Assembly: GCA_007136055.1 (NCBI GenBank)
Contig: SLHT01000149.1
Coordinates: 1 to 11,316 of the forward strand
DNA from: Syntrophomonadaceae bacterium
GTDB lineage: Bacteria > Bacillota > Dethiobacteria > DTU022
DNA: 11,316 bases
Reading direction: 5' to 3'
The first letter of the stretch is position 1. Each line of letters opens with the position of its first letter. The translations under genes were made by a program, and so were the position numbers. Below are positions 5,700-11,316 of the stretch, one piece after another. The notes beneath the pieces are model-generated. The model saw only the letters and a list, made by a program, of their open reading frames with translations, was not told the DNA's origin and made no database searches.

Positions 5700-7189
5700 G
5701 ACATGGCCTCCTGGCGCTTCAGATAAAAACTAATAGTTGCTCCGCCTGCACTATTGTTTTCAACGTATATTTCTCCTCCATGGATATTCACTATTGCCTT
5801 ACATATTGCCAGGCCAAGCCCCATACCCCTTTTTGCATCAGCGCGATGGTTATCAGTGAGGTAAAAAATGTCGAAAATCCTTTTCAGATCATTTTCCTCA
5901 ATCCCGGTGCCGCTATCTGAAACCTTAAACCAGACTTTGTCGCTATCCAGAGTCACGGCAACATTAATTTCATCTTTGAAATTTGTGTGTTTAATCGCAT
6001 TATCCAATAAATTGATCAGAACCTGCACTATTAACTTGCGATCCATTAATACAAATAGCACGTCATCTGGAATAGTTACAGATATTTTATAGTTTGCAGC
6101 ATGCTTTTGAACCTGCCTGATAGATTCAGCTACGATTTCTTCAACAGCTTCAAGTTCTTTGGCCACTTTTATGCGACCTTCCTGAATGCGGGTTAAGCTC
6201 AATATATTTTCTACCAGACGGGTAAGCCAGATAGAATCCTCATATATTCCCTTGGCAACAGAAATATCGTCTGGCTTATCAAGAGTATGCAGCAGCATTT
6301 CCGAAGCTCCGGTAATTACTGATAAAGGTGTTCTTAAATCGTGTGAGACAGCCCTGAGCAGGTTACTTTTAAACCTTTCCTGTTCAGTCTCTATCTTGGC
6401 TGTCTCTTTTTCTTTATTCAAATACTCACGTTCCATAGCTATAGTTATCTGCATGAAAACCGATTCCATTAAGTAATGTTTGTCCTGTTTGACATATTGC
6501 ACTTCGTTTGGCATACAGATAATACATACCCTTTTGCCCTGCACATCTATTGGAACAGAATAATACTGAGCTGTAAATGTATTTAACTGCCACTCTTTAA
6601 GTTCATCATAAATGTAGTCTCCTGTATTTTTTTGTAACTTTATTATTTCAAGTACCTCTTTTTCTTTCTCGGTCACGACGCAAACGACATCACAATCAAA
6701 AAGTTGTGACAAACATTTCAAGGAAATAGCAATGACATCTCGTACACCCCTGGTTTTCGCCAGTGAACTTGTTATTTCATACAAGGTTTGCGTTTGCCTT
6801 TCCTGAATGTTAGCTCTTTCTTTGGCATTGATGAGATTGCTGGTCAAGGTGCTGGAAAATATTGCTGCCAGCAACATAATTATGAAGGTGAAGATGTAGG
6901 ATTTATCATAGACAGTGAAAGTATAAACAGGCTCAGTAAAAAAGAAGTTAAAAGATATTGTAGCAACAATGGAAGAAAATATCCCATAAGCAAAACCTCT
7001 CGTATAACGAGATGCAAGTAATACAGATAGAATATAAACTATAACCACGTTCGCTTCAGTAAAACCATAATAATTAATCAAAAACGATAGCAAAGTTGCC
7101 AGAAAAATCAGCAACATAATAATAAGAACCTGCCAACAAATAAATCTAGGGTTTTGATAATTTTTTTCCTGCTTAGCCATTTTCGCCAC
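5696..7189 (-). CDS. kdpD: KdpD-like membrane histidine kinase lacking the N-terminal KdpD/Usp domains
   Basis: The sensor kinase partner of the adjacent response regulator. It begins directly with four transmembrane helices of the DUF4118 type (about 17-39, 46-63, 66-84, 98-116), then a GAF-like domain (about 145-255). HisKA follows, with the phospho-acceptor H283 in AVSHDLRTPL. The ATPase domain has N box LLDNAIKH (N397), DSGTGIE (425-431), FDIFY and GMGLGLA (455-461). Full KdpD is about 900 residues. The N-terminal KdpD and Usp domains, which bind nucleotide or cyclic di-AMP, are absent. The upstream DNA shows no trace of them, so this is a short family form rather than a recent truncation. 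Starts: GTG at 7189 or ATG at 7180. The GGTGG just before the ATG favours 7180 (494 residues). Confidence 0.92.
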   Translation of the reverse strand: MAKMAKQEKNYQNPRFICWQVLIIMLLIFLATLLSFLINYYGFTEANVVIVYILSVLLASRYTRGFAYGIFSSIVATISFNFFFTEPVYTFTVYDKSYIFTFIIMLLAAIFSSTLTSNLINAKERANIQERQTQTLYEITSSLAKTRGVRDVIAISLKCLSQLFDCDVVCVVTEKEKEVLEIIKLQKNTGDYIYDELKEWQLNTFTAQYYSVPIDVQGKRVCIICMPNEVQYVKQDKHYLMESVFMQITIAMEREYLNKEKETAKIETEQERFKSNLLRAVSHDLRTPLSVITGASEMLLHTLDKPDDISVAKGIYEDSIWLTRLVENILSLTRIQEGRIKVAKELEAVEEIVAESIRQVQKHAANYKISVTIPDDVLFVLMDRKLIVQVLINLLDNAIKHTNFKDEINVAVTLDSDKVWFKVSDSGTGIEENDLKRIFDIFYLTDNHRADAKRGMGLGLAICKAIVNIHGGEIYVENNSAGGATISFYLKRQEAMS

Positions 7190-7229
7190 CGCAATTAATA
7201 ATTTTTTAATTTGGCTGGTAAGTAGAAAC

Positions 7230-7258
7230 AGTATAACACACGATCATAGATCGTTAAA
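7230..7258 (-). promoter_or_regulatory. Promoter of the kdpD-kdpE-like operon with embedded palindrome
   Basis: The minus-strand -10 box TATACT (7235-7230) is paired with a weak -35 TTTAAC (7258-7253) at 17 bases. Between and touching them is a perfect 15-bp inverted repeat, ACGATC-ATA-GATCGT (7240-7254), well placed for a repressor or activator dimer. Transcription would start near 7223, about 43 bases before the ATG at 7180. The weak -35 suggests activator dependence (inference). Confidence 0.45.
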
Positions 7259-7362
7259 ACGAAAGAAAGAAGCCTTTATGATCAGGGCACCTATAACCAG
7301 CCAGGATCGCCAGCAGGCCTATGACCTCTTATGCAAATAATGCAAGTGGAGCTTAACCCCAT

Positions 7363-7392
7363 TCGACAGCAGTGGAACTTAGTTGTTATAAT
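7363..7392 (+). promoter_or_regulatory. Sigma-A type promoter of the MATE transporter gene
   Basis: TCGACA (7363-7368) and TATAAT (7387-7392) are separated by 18 bases. The predicted start near 7399 gives a leader of about 34 bases before the TTG at 7433. It is divergent from the kinase promoter, about 105 bases away. Confidence 0.6.
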
Positions 7393-7432
7393 ACCTGTTA
7401 GTCATTAATTAAGTTTTTTAGGATGAATTAAA

Positions 7433-8116
7433 TTGCAAAACAATACAGATGCACTGGGCAAAGACAATATATCAAACCTAATTCTCCAGTATTCACTTCC
7501 GGCAACCATTGGCATGGTCGTCGCTGCCACCTACAACATTGTAGATACAATTTTTATCGGCAGGCTGGGCAGTGAAGCGATCGCTGCCCTCTCTATTGCC
7601 TTCCCTGTCCAGATGTTCCTGGCAGCAATCGGAGTCGGCGTTGGGGTGGGAGCCGCTTCCCTGATTTCCCGTTCACTTGGAGCAGGCAATGTTCGCACTG
7701 CTGAAAAAGCAATCGGTCAGGTCATCAGTCTGGCTTTAATATTTGGTCTGCTTATAGCTGTTTTAAGCATGTTCTATTTGCAGCCCTTACTCAGCCTGAT
7801 TGGGGCCAGGGGTATTGTTCTTGGCTATGCTGAAGATTACACTTCGGCAATCACTGCCGGTTCTCTGTTCTTCTTTCTAATCCTGGGTATGAATAACGTC
7901 GTCCGGGCCGAAGGAAGCCCCATTTTATCAATGCAGGTTATGATTGGTTCATCCCTTCTAAACATTGCTCTCGACCCTATCTTCATTTTCGCACTTGGTC
8001 TGGAAGTACAGGGCGCTGCAATAGCCACAGTGCTGGCAAAAGCTTTGGGTGCGATAGTCCTGCTCGCTCATTTCATAAGTGGCCGCAGCAACCTGACCTC
8101 AGCCGGCAGAATCTGA
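7433..8116 (+). CDS. MATE family efflux transporter, N-terminal half (gene frameshifted)
   Basis: This frame encodes the first MatE domain of a drug/Na+ or H+ antiporter of the MepA/NorM-like group, with about six membrane helices. Diagnostic stretches are LILQYSLPATIGMVVAA (about 16-32), NIVDTIFIGRLG (34-45), AAIGVGVGVGAASLISRSLGAGN (64-86; the segment ending in LGxGN is a family hallmark) and LGMNNVVRAEGSP (155-167). The start is TTG, supported by AGGA (7420-7423) 9 bases upstream; no in-frame ATG is near. It ends early at TGA 8114-8116, and the second half continues in another frame from 8119. Both halves together make about 455 residues, the normal MATE length. As given, the first half alone would not transport. 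Confidence 0.85.
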   Translation: MQNNTDALGKDNISNLILQYSLPATIGMVVAATYNIVDTIFIGRLGSEAIAALSIAFPVQMFLAAIGVGVGVGAASLISRSLGAGNVRTAEKAIGQVISLALIFGLLIAVLSMFYLQPLLSLIGARGIVLGYAEDYTSAITAGSLFFFLILGMNNVVRAEGSPILSMQVMIGSSLLNIALDPIFIFALGLEVQGAAIATVLAKALGAIVLLAHFISGRSNLTSAGRI

Positions 8117-8118
8117 GT
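8107..8118 (+). other. Frameshift junction in the MATE gene
   Basis: The upstream frame reads through SGRSNLTSAGRI and stops at 8114-8116. The next frame reads QNLSLDLNITK over the same bases and continues as normal MATE sequence. Restoring the gene needs one extra base (or two fewer) at about 8095-8117. There is no homopolymer or slippery heptamer here, so programmed frameshifting is unlikely. A real single-base deletion or a sequencing error fits. Confidence 0.75.
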
Positions 8119-8805
8119 TTGGACTTGAACATTACCAAAGTAATTGCCCGGATCGGTTTAACCAGCATGCTTCGCCTTTTGGCCAAAAACCTTTCCCTGG
8201 CCGTGACCAATATGATTCTGGCCGGTTACGGCCATATTCCCATTGCCGCCATGGGCCTCTATTTCCGCCTGCAGAGCCTGATCATCATGCCGGTCATCAG
8301 CTTTTCCCAGGGGCTGCTGCCTGTGATCGGGTATAATTATGGAGCCAACAGGAAAGAAAGGATCCGGGAAACGGTAGTTAAAGGCTTTGCCATCAGCACT
8401 GCTTTCATAACTGCACTGGCCCTAATCAACTTCCTCATTTCCACTACCCTGTTAAGCGTCTTCACCTCCGACCCTGAACTTTTAAGCCTAAGCAGCTATG
8501 CCCTGCGAATTATGATCCTCATGTTTCCCTTGATCGGAATACAGTTAATAGCCAGTGTATTTTTCCAGGCAATCGGCAAAGCTGTGCCCGCGCTGTTCCT
8601 TTCCCTATTGCGGGAAGTGATGATTTTCATCCCCCTGCTGATGGTATTTTCCGGCTACTTTGGCCTGGACGGAGTATGGGTTGCACGCCCGGTCAGCGAC
8701 CTGCTTGCTTTTATTGTAACCATGGTGATGATTGCCAGTGAACTTGGAAGGCAGGGGATCCCTTTAAGAAAGCCGGGCCGAAATGGTAAAAATAAAGTGG
8801 CGTAA
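8119..8805 (+). CDS. MATE family efflux transporter, C-terminal half (frame-shifted from the first half)
   Basis: This frame encodes the second MatE domain with about six more membrane helices. It starts at the inter-domain linker (DLNITKVIARIGLTSMLR) and contains the family block ISFSQGLLPVIGYNYGANRKERI (about 60-82). FFQAIGKAVPALFLSLLRE (about 146-164) and DGVWVARPVSD (about 180-190) mark the end of the domain. The nominal TTG start (8119) has no ribosome binding site and is just the first start-like codon after the break. This is the downstream part of the gene beginning at 7433, not a separate gene. Base composition is more GC-rich than the potassium operon. The gene ends 47 bases before the convergent MutS-like gene. 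Confidence 0.85.
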   Translation: MDLNITKVIARIGLTSMLRLLAKNLSLAVTNMILAGYGHIPIAAMGLYFRLQSLIIMPVISFSQGLLPVIGYNYGANRKERIRETVVKGFAISTAFITALALINFLISTTLLSVFTSDPELLSLSSYALRIMILMFPLIGIQLIASVFFQAIGKAVPALFLSLLREVMIFIPLLMVFSGYFGLDGVWVARPVSDLLAFIVTMVMIASELGRQGIPLRKPGRNGKNKVA

Positions 8806-8852
8806 TCAGCGAGAGTAGTTTTCATAAGCAGGCTGGGCAGCTGCGATAATTT

Positions 8853-9710
8853 TTAGTTGTCCACATCAATACCCACCATTTTCATTAAGGCTATGGCATT
8901 GGTGCTGGTGGAAACTCCGGGCTTCAGCTTATAGTCAAAACTAATCCTGTTATCTTCAATTTGATCATCGAAGTGATAGTTTTTTACAAGTTCGGGGTTC
9001 TCATCTGCGAGGACGGCCAGTTCCAGGTCGTGTGTGGTCAGTAAACCCAGGGTTGGCAGGCTTGATAACATCCGGATAACAGCTTTAGTGCCAAGAATCC
9101 GATCCTTTGAATTGGTGCCCTTAAATATTTCATCCAGCAGGTAGATGATATGCTCGCCAGCCCTGGCCGCTTCGATCACCTTTTTAATCCTGGTTAGCTC
9201 AGCATAATAGGTAGATACTCCCTGGGTCAGATCATCTACAACCTGCATCTTGGAATAGATTGGCATAAATGCAGCCTTCAGGTCCGCAGCACAGACAGGA
9301 GCGCCGGCGTATGCCAGCACCAGGTTCAAACCAACAGTCCTGAGCAGGGTACTCTTCCCAGACATATTAGAGCCGGTTATAATTAAAGCTGTTCCGGGTG
9401 AAGGCAGATCAAGATCGTTGCAGATCCTTTCTTCCGGATTGATCAGGGGATGACCGAGCGAAGAAGCATGTAATACCGGGAGCTCTTCAGTAATTTCAGG
9501 ATAGACCCACCCGGGGTTATCATAGGCTAATCCGGCCAGGCTAACCTGGACCTCGAATTCGCTTATTACACCCAGCCAGGTTTCCAGGGAAGCTCCGGAT
9601 GATTTCTTCCAGGCAGAGAGCTTTTTTGCCGTAAATAAATCCCAGAAGGTAAGAGTATTGACCGGAACATAAATAATCGGATGGTTATGACGAAACTGCG
9701 TTAAATCCAC
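8853..9710 (-). CDS. MutS-family ATPase, C-terminal half with ATPase domain (gene frameshifted)
   Basis: This half carries the MutS-type ABC ATPase: Walker A GSNMSGKST (113-121), the MutS signature region LTQGVSTYYAELTRIK (161-176), Walker B IIYLLDEIFKGTN (188-200; D193, E194) and the switch histidine in TTHDLELA (H227). DNA mismatch-repair MutS is about 850 residues with a mismatch-binding domain. This protein belongs to a shorter, membrane-anchored MutS-like group of about 600 residues, common in Firmicutes and Bacteroidetes, whose role is not established. The listed GTG start (9710) is arbitrary: the same frame is open without a break back to about 9842. There it joins the N-terminal half after one missing A. 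Together the halves span 10651-8853, about 599 residues. Confidence 0.88.
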   Translation of the reverse strand: MDLTQFRHNHPIIYVPVNTLTFWDLFTAKKLSAWKKSSGASLETWLGVISEFEVQVSLAGLAYDNPGWVYPEITEELPVLHASSLGHPLINPEERICNDLDLPSPGTALIITGSNMSGKSTLLRTVGLNLVLAYAGAPVCAADLKAAFMPIYSKMQVVDDLTQGVSTYYAELTRIKKVIEAARAGEHIIYLLDEIFKGTNSKDRILGTKAVIRMLSSLPTLGLLTTHDLELAVLADENPELVKNYHFDDQIEDNRISFDYKLKPGVSTSTNAIALMKMVGIDVDN

Positions 9711-9820
9711 TATGCCCGCCAGAGCCTTAATCTGGCTCGAAGCTGTCTGCCCTCCGCCGGTTAAAATCTCCTGCGAGCGCCGAAGACGGGCAGCCTTAAA
9801 ACTGTCACCTTCTATGCATT

Positions 9821-10651
9821 TTAAAAGAGCCGCATACTTTTTAAGCGGTCCGAAGCAACCTGGGTCCGATCAAATTCCTGGTGGATCTTTTTTGCGGTTG
9901 AAAATACAATCCCATACTGAATAACTGTTAAAGCAAGAGGCAGGGGCAGTGGAAGGTGCTGCAGGTAATAAAGTAGAAAAAGCAGTGCAGTGATAAAGGG
10001 CAAAATCAGCACGAAGCCCGGAAAATTGGCCCCTGCTTGCTGGTCTTTAGACCAGGCCAGGAGCTCTTCAGGATTTTCCTGCTTAACCTTTGTTTCCATA
10101 CCGGTAGCCTGGAAGCGCTGTCTCCAATCCAGGTCTTCCGAAAGCTCTTTTACGCTTTCCTGTCTTTCGCCAATTGAGAGCGGGTCCTTTTGCCCCTTGA
10201 AAAGATCTGCCAGGGCTTCCTCGCCGCCGCGCGTGACAGTGGAGTTAATATACTGAAAAAGCGAGCCCTGGCCGAAAATGTTAAGATCTGTGCTGTAGGA
10301 ATGCTCAGGACTTGCATACTGCTCCCCTTTTTCTGAAAAAGCCGGCCACTGCCAATCCAACCTTTGCAGGTTTTTCTGATTAATAGCGACCATATTTTCC
10401 AGGTATGCAGCAGACTTAACCAGGCGCCGGTAATTTATAACCAGTAAAATAAAAGCAACCGCAGGGGATATGGCATATAGAACGAACTCTCCGCGGCCGG
10501 AATAAATACTGTAGCCGATCAAAAAAGCGGCTATTAAAAAAGTGAGCAGCCGCAGGTGAGCTAAGTAACCAAGCCTTTGTATCGCTTCCGCCAATTCTTG
10601 AGAAAAAACCTTCTCTCTTTTTTCATAAACTTCTGCAGCATTTTCTTGCAA
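9821..10651 (-). CDS. MutS-family ATPase, N-terminal membrane half (gene frameshifted)
   Basis: A 276-residue frame containing the membrane and lever part of a MutS-like protein. It has a charged N-terminal helix (1-30), two transmembrane helices (about 34-51 and 56-73) and the family block HSYSTDLNIFGQGSLFQYIN (117-136) with TRGGEEALADLF after it. This block corresponds to the core domain start of MutS relatives. Two further membrane helices follow (about 211-230 and 233-251). The start is TTG at 10651, supported by GGGAGG (10664-10659) 7 bases upstream. It stops early at 9823-9821; the ATPase half follows in the -1 frame. Without the ATPase half it would be an inert membrane fragment. A toxin-antitoxin pair lies upstream on the same strand, with no evident functional link. 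Confidence 0.85.
   Translation of the reverse strand: MQENAAEVYEKREKVFSQELAEAIQRLGYLAHLRLLTFLIAAFLIGYSIYSGRGEFVLYAISPAVAFILLVINYRRLVKSAAYLENMVAINQKNLQRLDWQWPAFSEKGEQYASPEHSYSTDLNIFGQGSLFQYINSTVTRGGEEALADLFKGQKDPLSIGERQESVKELSEDLDWRQRFQATGMETKVKQENPEELLAWSKDQQAGANFPGFVLILPFITALLFLLYYLQHLPLPLPLALTVIQYGIVFSTAKKIHQEFDRTQVASDRLKSMRLF
9838..9842 (-). other. Frameshift at a five-A run in the MutS-like gene
   Basis: The upstream frame reads DRL-K-SMRLF and stops at 9823-9821. Adding one A to the A5 run gives DRL-K-K-YAALLKCIEGD and joins the ATPase half. A -1 slip on C-TTA-AAA would have the same effect, but the leucine codon would re-pair poorly, so recoding is unlikely. A homopolymer indel, real or from sequencing, is the simplest reading. 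Confidence 0.8.
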
Positions 10652-10709
10652 CGTTTAACCTCCCACAGCTCGAATCATCCGACTTCTCCAATCAAAGCAT
10701 AACTTTATT

Positions 10710-11030
10710 TTACTTATTACCTTTTCGTTTTTGGGCGAGTTTATAAACCTCATCATCTGCTCTTACTGAAACCACAATAATTTGCATAGTCTCTTGACTT
10801 CTTGCAAGACGGTATACAACTCTTATTCCTAACTTCAGCAGCTTGATCTTGCAGTAACCGACCAATTTCCTGCCGCCTATGTTGCCCAGTGAATCGCCAT
10901 AACCGCCTTTATTTTTTGGTAATGGATTAATGGCTACTTGTTTAATCTTCTTTATTACCTCAATGCGCCGACTTTTATCAAGCTTGTTCATATCTTCCAA
11001 GGCAGCTTTTAAGTATTCAATTTTCCACAT
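10710..11030 (-). CDS. RelE/ParE-family toxin of a type II toxin-antitoxin pair
   Basis: A 106-residue basic protein of the RelE/ParE fold. The N-terminal strand and helices WKIEYLKAALEDMNKLDK (2-19) and NPLPKNKGGYGDSLG (35-49) are typical. The core LGIRVVYRL (R70) and the end VVSVRADDEVYKLA (R90, Y96) place basic and tyrosine residues where RelE-type mRNA interferases have theirs. This favours ribosome-dependent mRNA cleavage over gyrase poisoning (inference). AGGAG (11043-11039) within the end of the antitoxin gene lies 8 bases before the ATG. Only 3 bases separate the ATG from the antitoxin stop, so the two genes are one operon with the usual antitoxin-first order. The gene looks intact. 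Confidence 0.88.
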   Translation of the reverse strand: MWKIEYLKAALEDMNKLDKSRRIEVIKKIKQVAINPLPKNKGGYGDSLGNIGGRKLVGYCKIKLLKLGIRVVYRLARSQETMQIIVVSVRADDEVYKLAQKRKGNK

Positions 11031-11033
11031 AGG

Positions 11034-11316
11034 TTAAGCTCCTGTATCGGTATCTCCAAGGTCTTCTTCACTAACACCAAGTACTTTCATAGCTTCGTCT
11101 TCCGAAACAAAATCATCATCAACTGCCTTTTCTATTCGCTCCTCAGCTTCGAGAAGCAACCGGCAATCCTCCAAGGTTTCTTTAATTTCTTCATAAGCTT
11201 CAGGTGATAGCAGTATACATGATGGGGTGTTGTTCTTTAGCACAACTTTAATACCAGATTCCTGGACCTCACTAAAAATTTTTCCTGCCTCACCTTTGTT
11301 AAACCTGGAAATAGGC
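11034..11316 (-). CDS. Phd/YefM-like antitoxin, partial (start beyond right edge)
   Basis: The frame stays open to the window edge, giving 93 residues without a start. A GTG at 11243 would give only 69 residues, but the family sequence clearly extends upstream: ISRFNKGEAGKIFSEV, SGIKVVLKNNTP and CILLSPEAYEEI are the Phd/YefM DNA-binding fold. The remainder (ETLEDCRLLLEAEERIEKA and an acidic tail) is the toxin-binding helix region. It should neutralise the downstream RelE-like toxin and repress the operon. The true start is probably about 10 residues beyond the edge. Confidence 0.85.
   Translation of the reverse strand, partial: PISRFNKGEAGKIFSEVQESGIKVVLKNNTPSCILLSPEAYEEIKETLEDCRLLLEAEERIEKAVDDDFVSEDEAMKVLGVSEEDLGDTDTGA

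Noticed and set aside
7278..7340. Plus-strand 20-codon frame (MIRAPITSQDRQQAYDLLCK) between the divergent promoters
   Set aside because: The text looks faintly like the start of an acetyltransferase, but it is too short and unconfirmed. It stops before the MATE promoter.
7559..8840. 13-mer GCAGGCTGGGCAG present both in the MATE gene and in the spacer after it
   Set aside because: About one shared 13-mer is expected by chance in a window of this size, and no target-site or element structure surrounds either copy.
8828..8855. GCAG/CTGC inverted repeat followed by five Ts after the MATE gene, a possible terminator
   Set aside because: The stem is only 4 bp, with an alternative GCAGCTGC palindrome competing, and the T run is 5 bases away. 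Too weak to call.
9712..10256. Plus-strand open frames of 70 and 88 codons opposite the MutS-like gene
   Set aside because: They are antisense shadows of a recognised coding region, with no family motifs.

Overview
The window reads as chromosomal DNA of a Gram-positive, low-to-moderate GC bacterium, most likely an anaerobic member of the Clostridia (Firmicutes). This is inferred from strong GGAGG-type ribosome binding sites, frequent TTG start codons, a KtrAB-type potassium system, a LUD-domain protein with a C-terminal cysteine cluster, and the general look of the proteins. No rRNA, tRNA, CRISPR array, insertion sequence or prophage gene was recognised. The species cannot be named from the sequence alone.

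Layout. The left edge (1-494, minus) holds the N-terminal part of a family 2 glycosyltransferase. A promoter at 648-677 (plus) drives a heavily decayed patatin-like lipase remnant (709-1010). Its last codons overlap an intact MoaE-like gene (1007-1405) in the ATGA fashion of a coupled operon. That gene is convergent with a LUD-domain protein (1402-2142, minus), and their stop codons overlap.

The centre (2352-7189, all minus) is a potassium-homeostasis module. From upstream to downstream it has a KdpD-like histidine kinase without the usual N-terminal KdpD/Usp sensor part, a KdpE-like response regulator overlapping it by 4 bases, and a perfect 11-bp terminator-type hairpin. Then come a promoter region with repeated AGATAGTAT boxes, an unrecognised 68-residue protein, KtrB (membrane K+ channel subunit), KtrA (cytosolic RCK gating subunit) and possibly a 45-residue single-pass membrane peptide. 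No kdpFABC pump genes are present, so the natural inference is that the two-component system controls the Ktr system beside it. A 15-bp palindrome lies inside the kinase promoter and is a candidate operator.

The right part (7433-11316) holds a MATE efflux transporter on the plus strand and a membrane-anchored MutS-family ATPase on the minus strand, arranged tail to tail. Each is split by what looks like a single missing base. Beyond them is a Phd/RelE-type toxin-antitoxin pair whose antitoxin runs off the right edge. Together with the patatin remnant, three genes in 11 kb are broken. This is either real decay or, for the two single-base breaks, possible assembly error.
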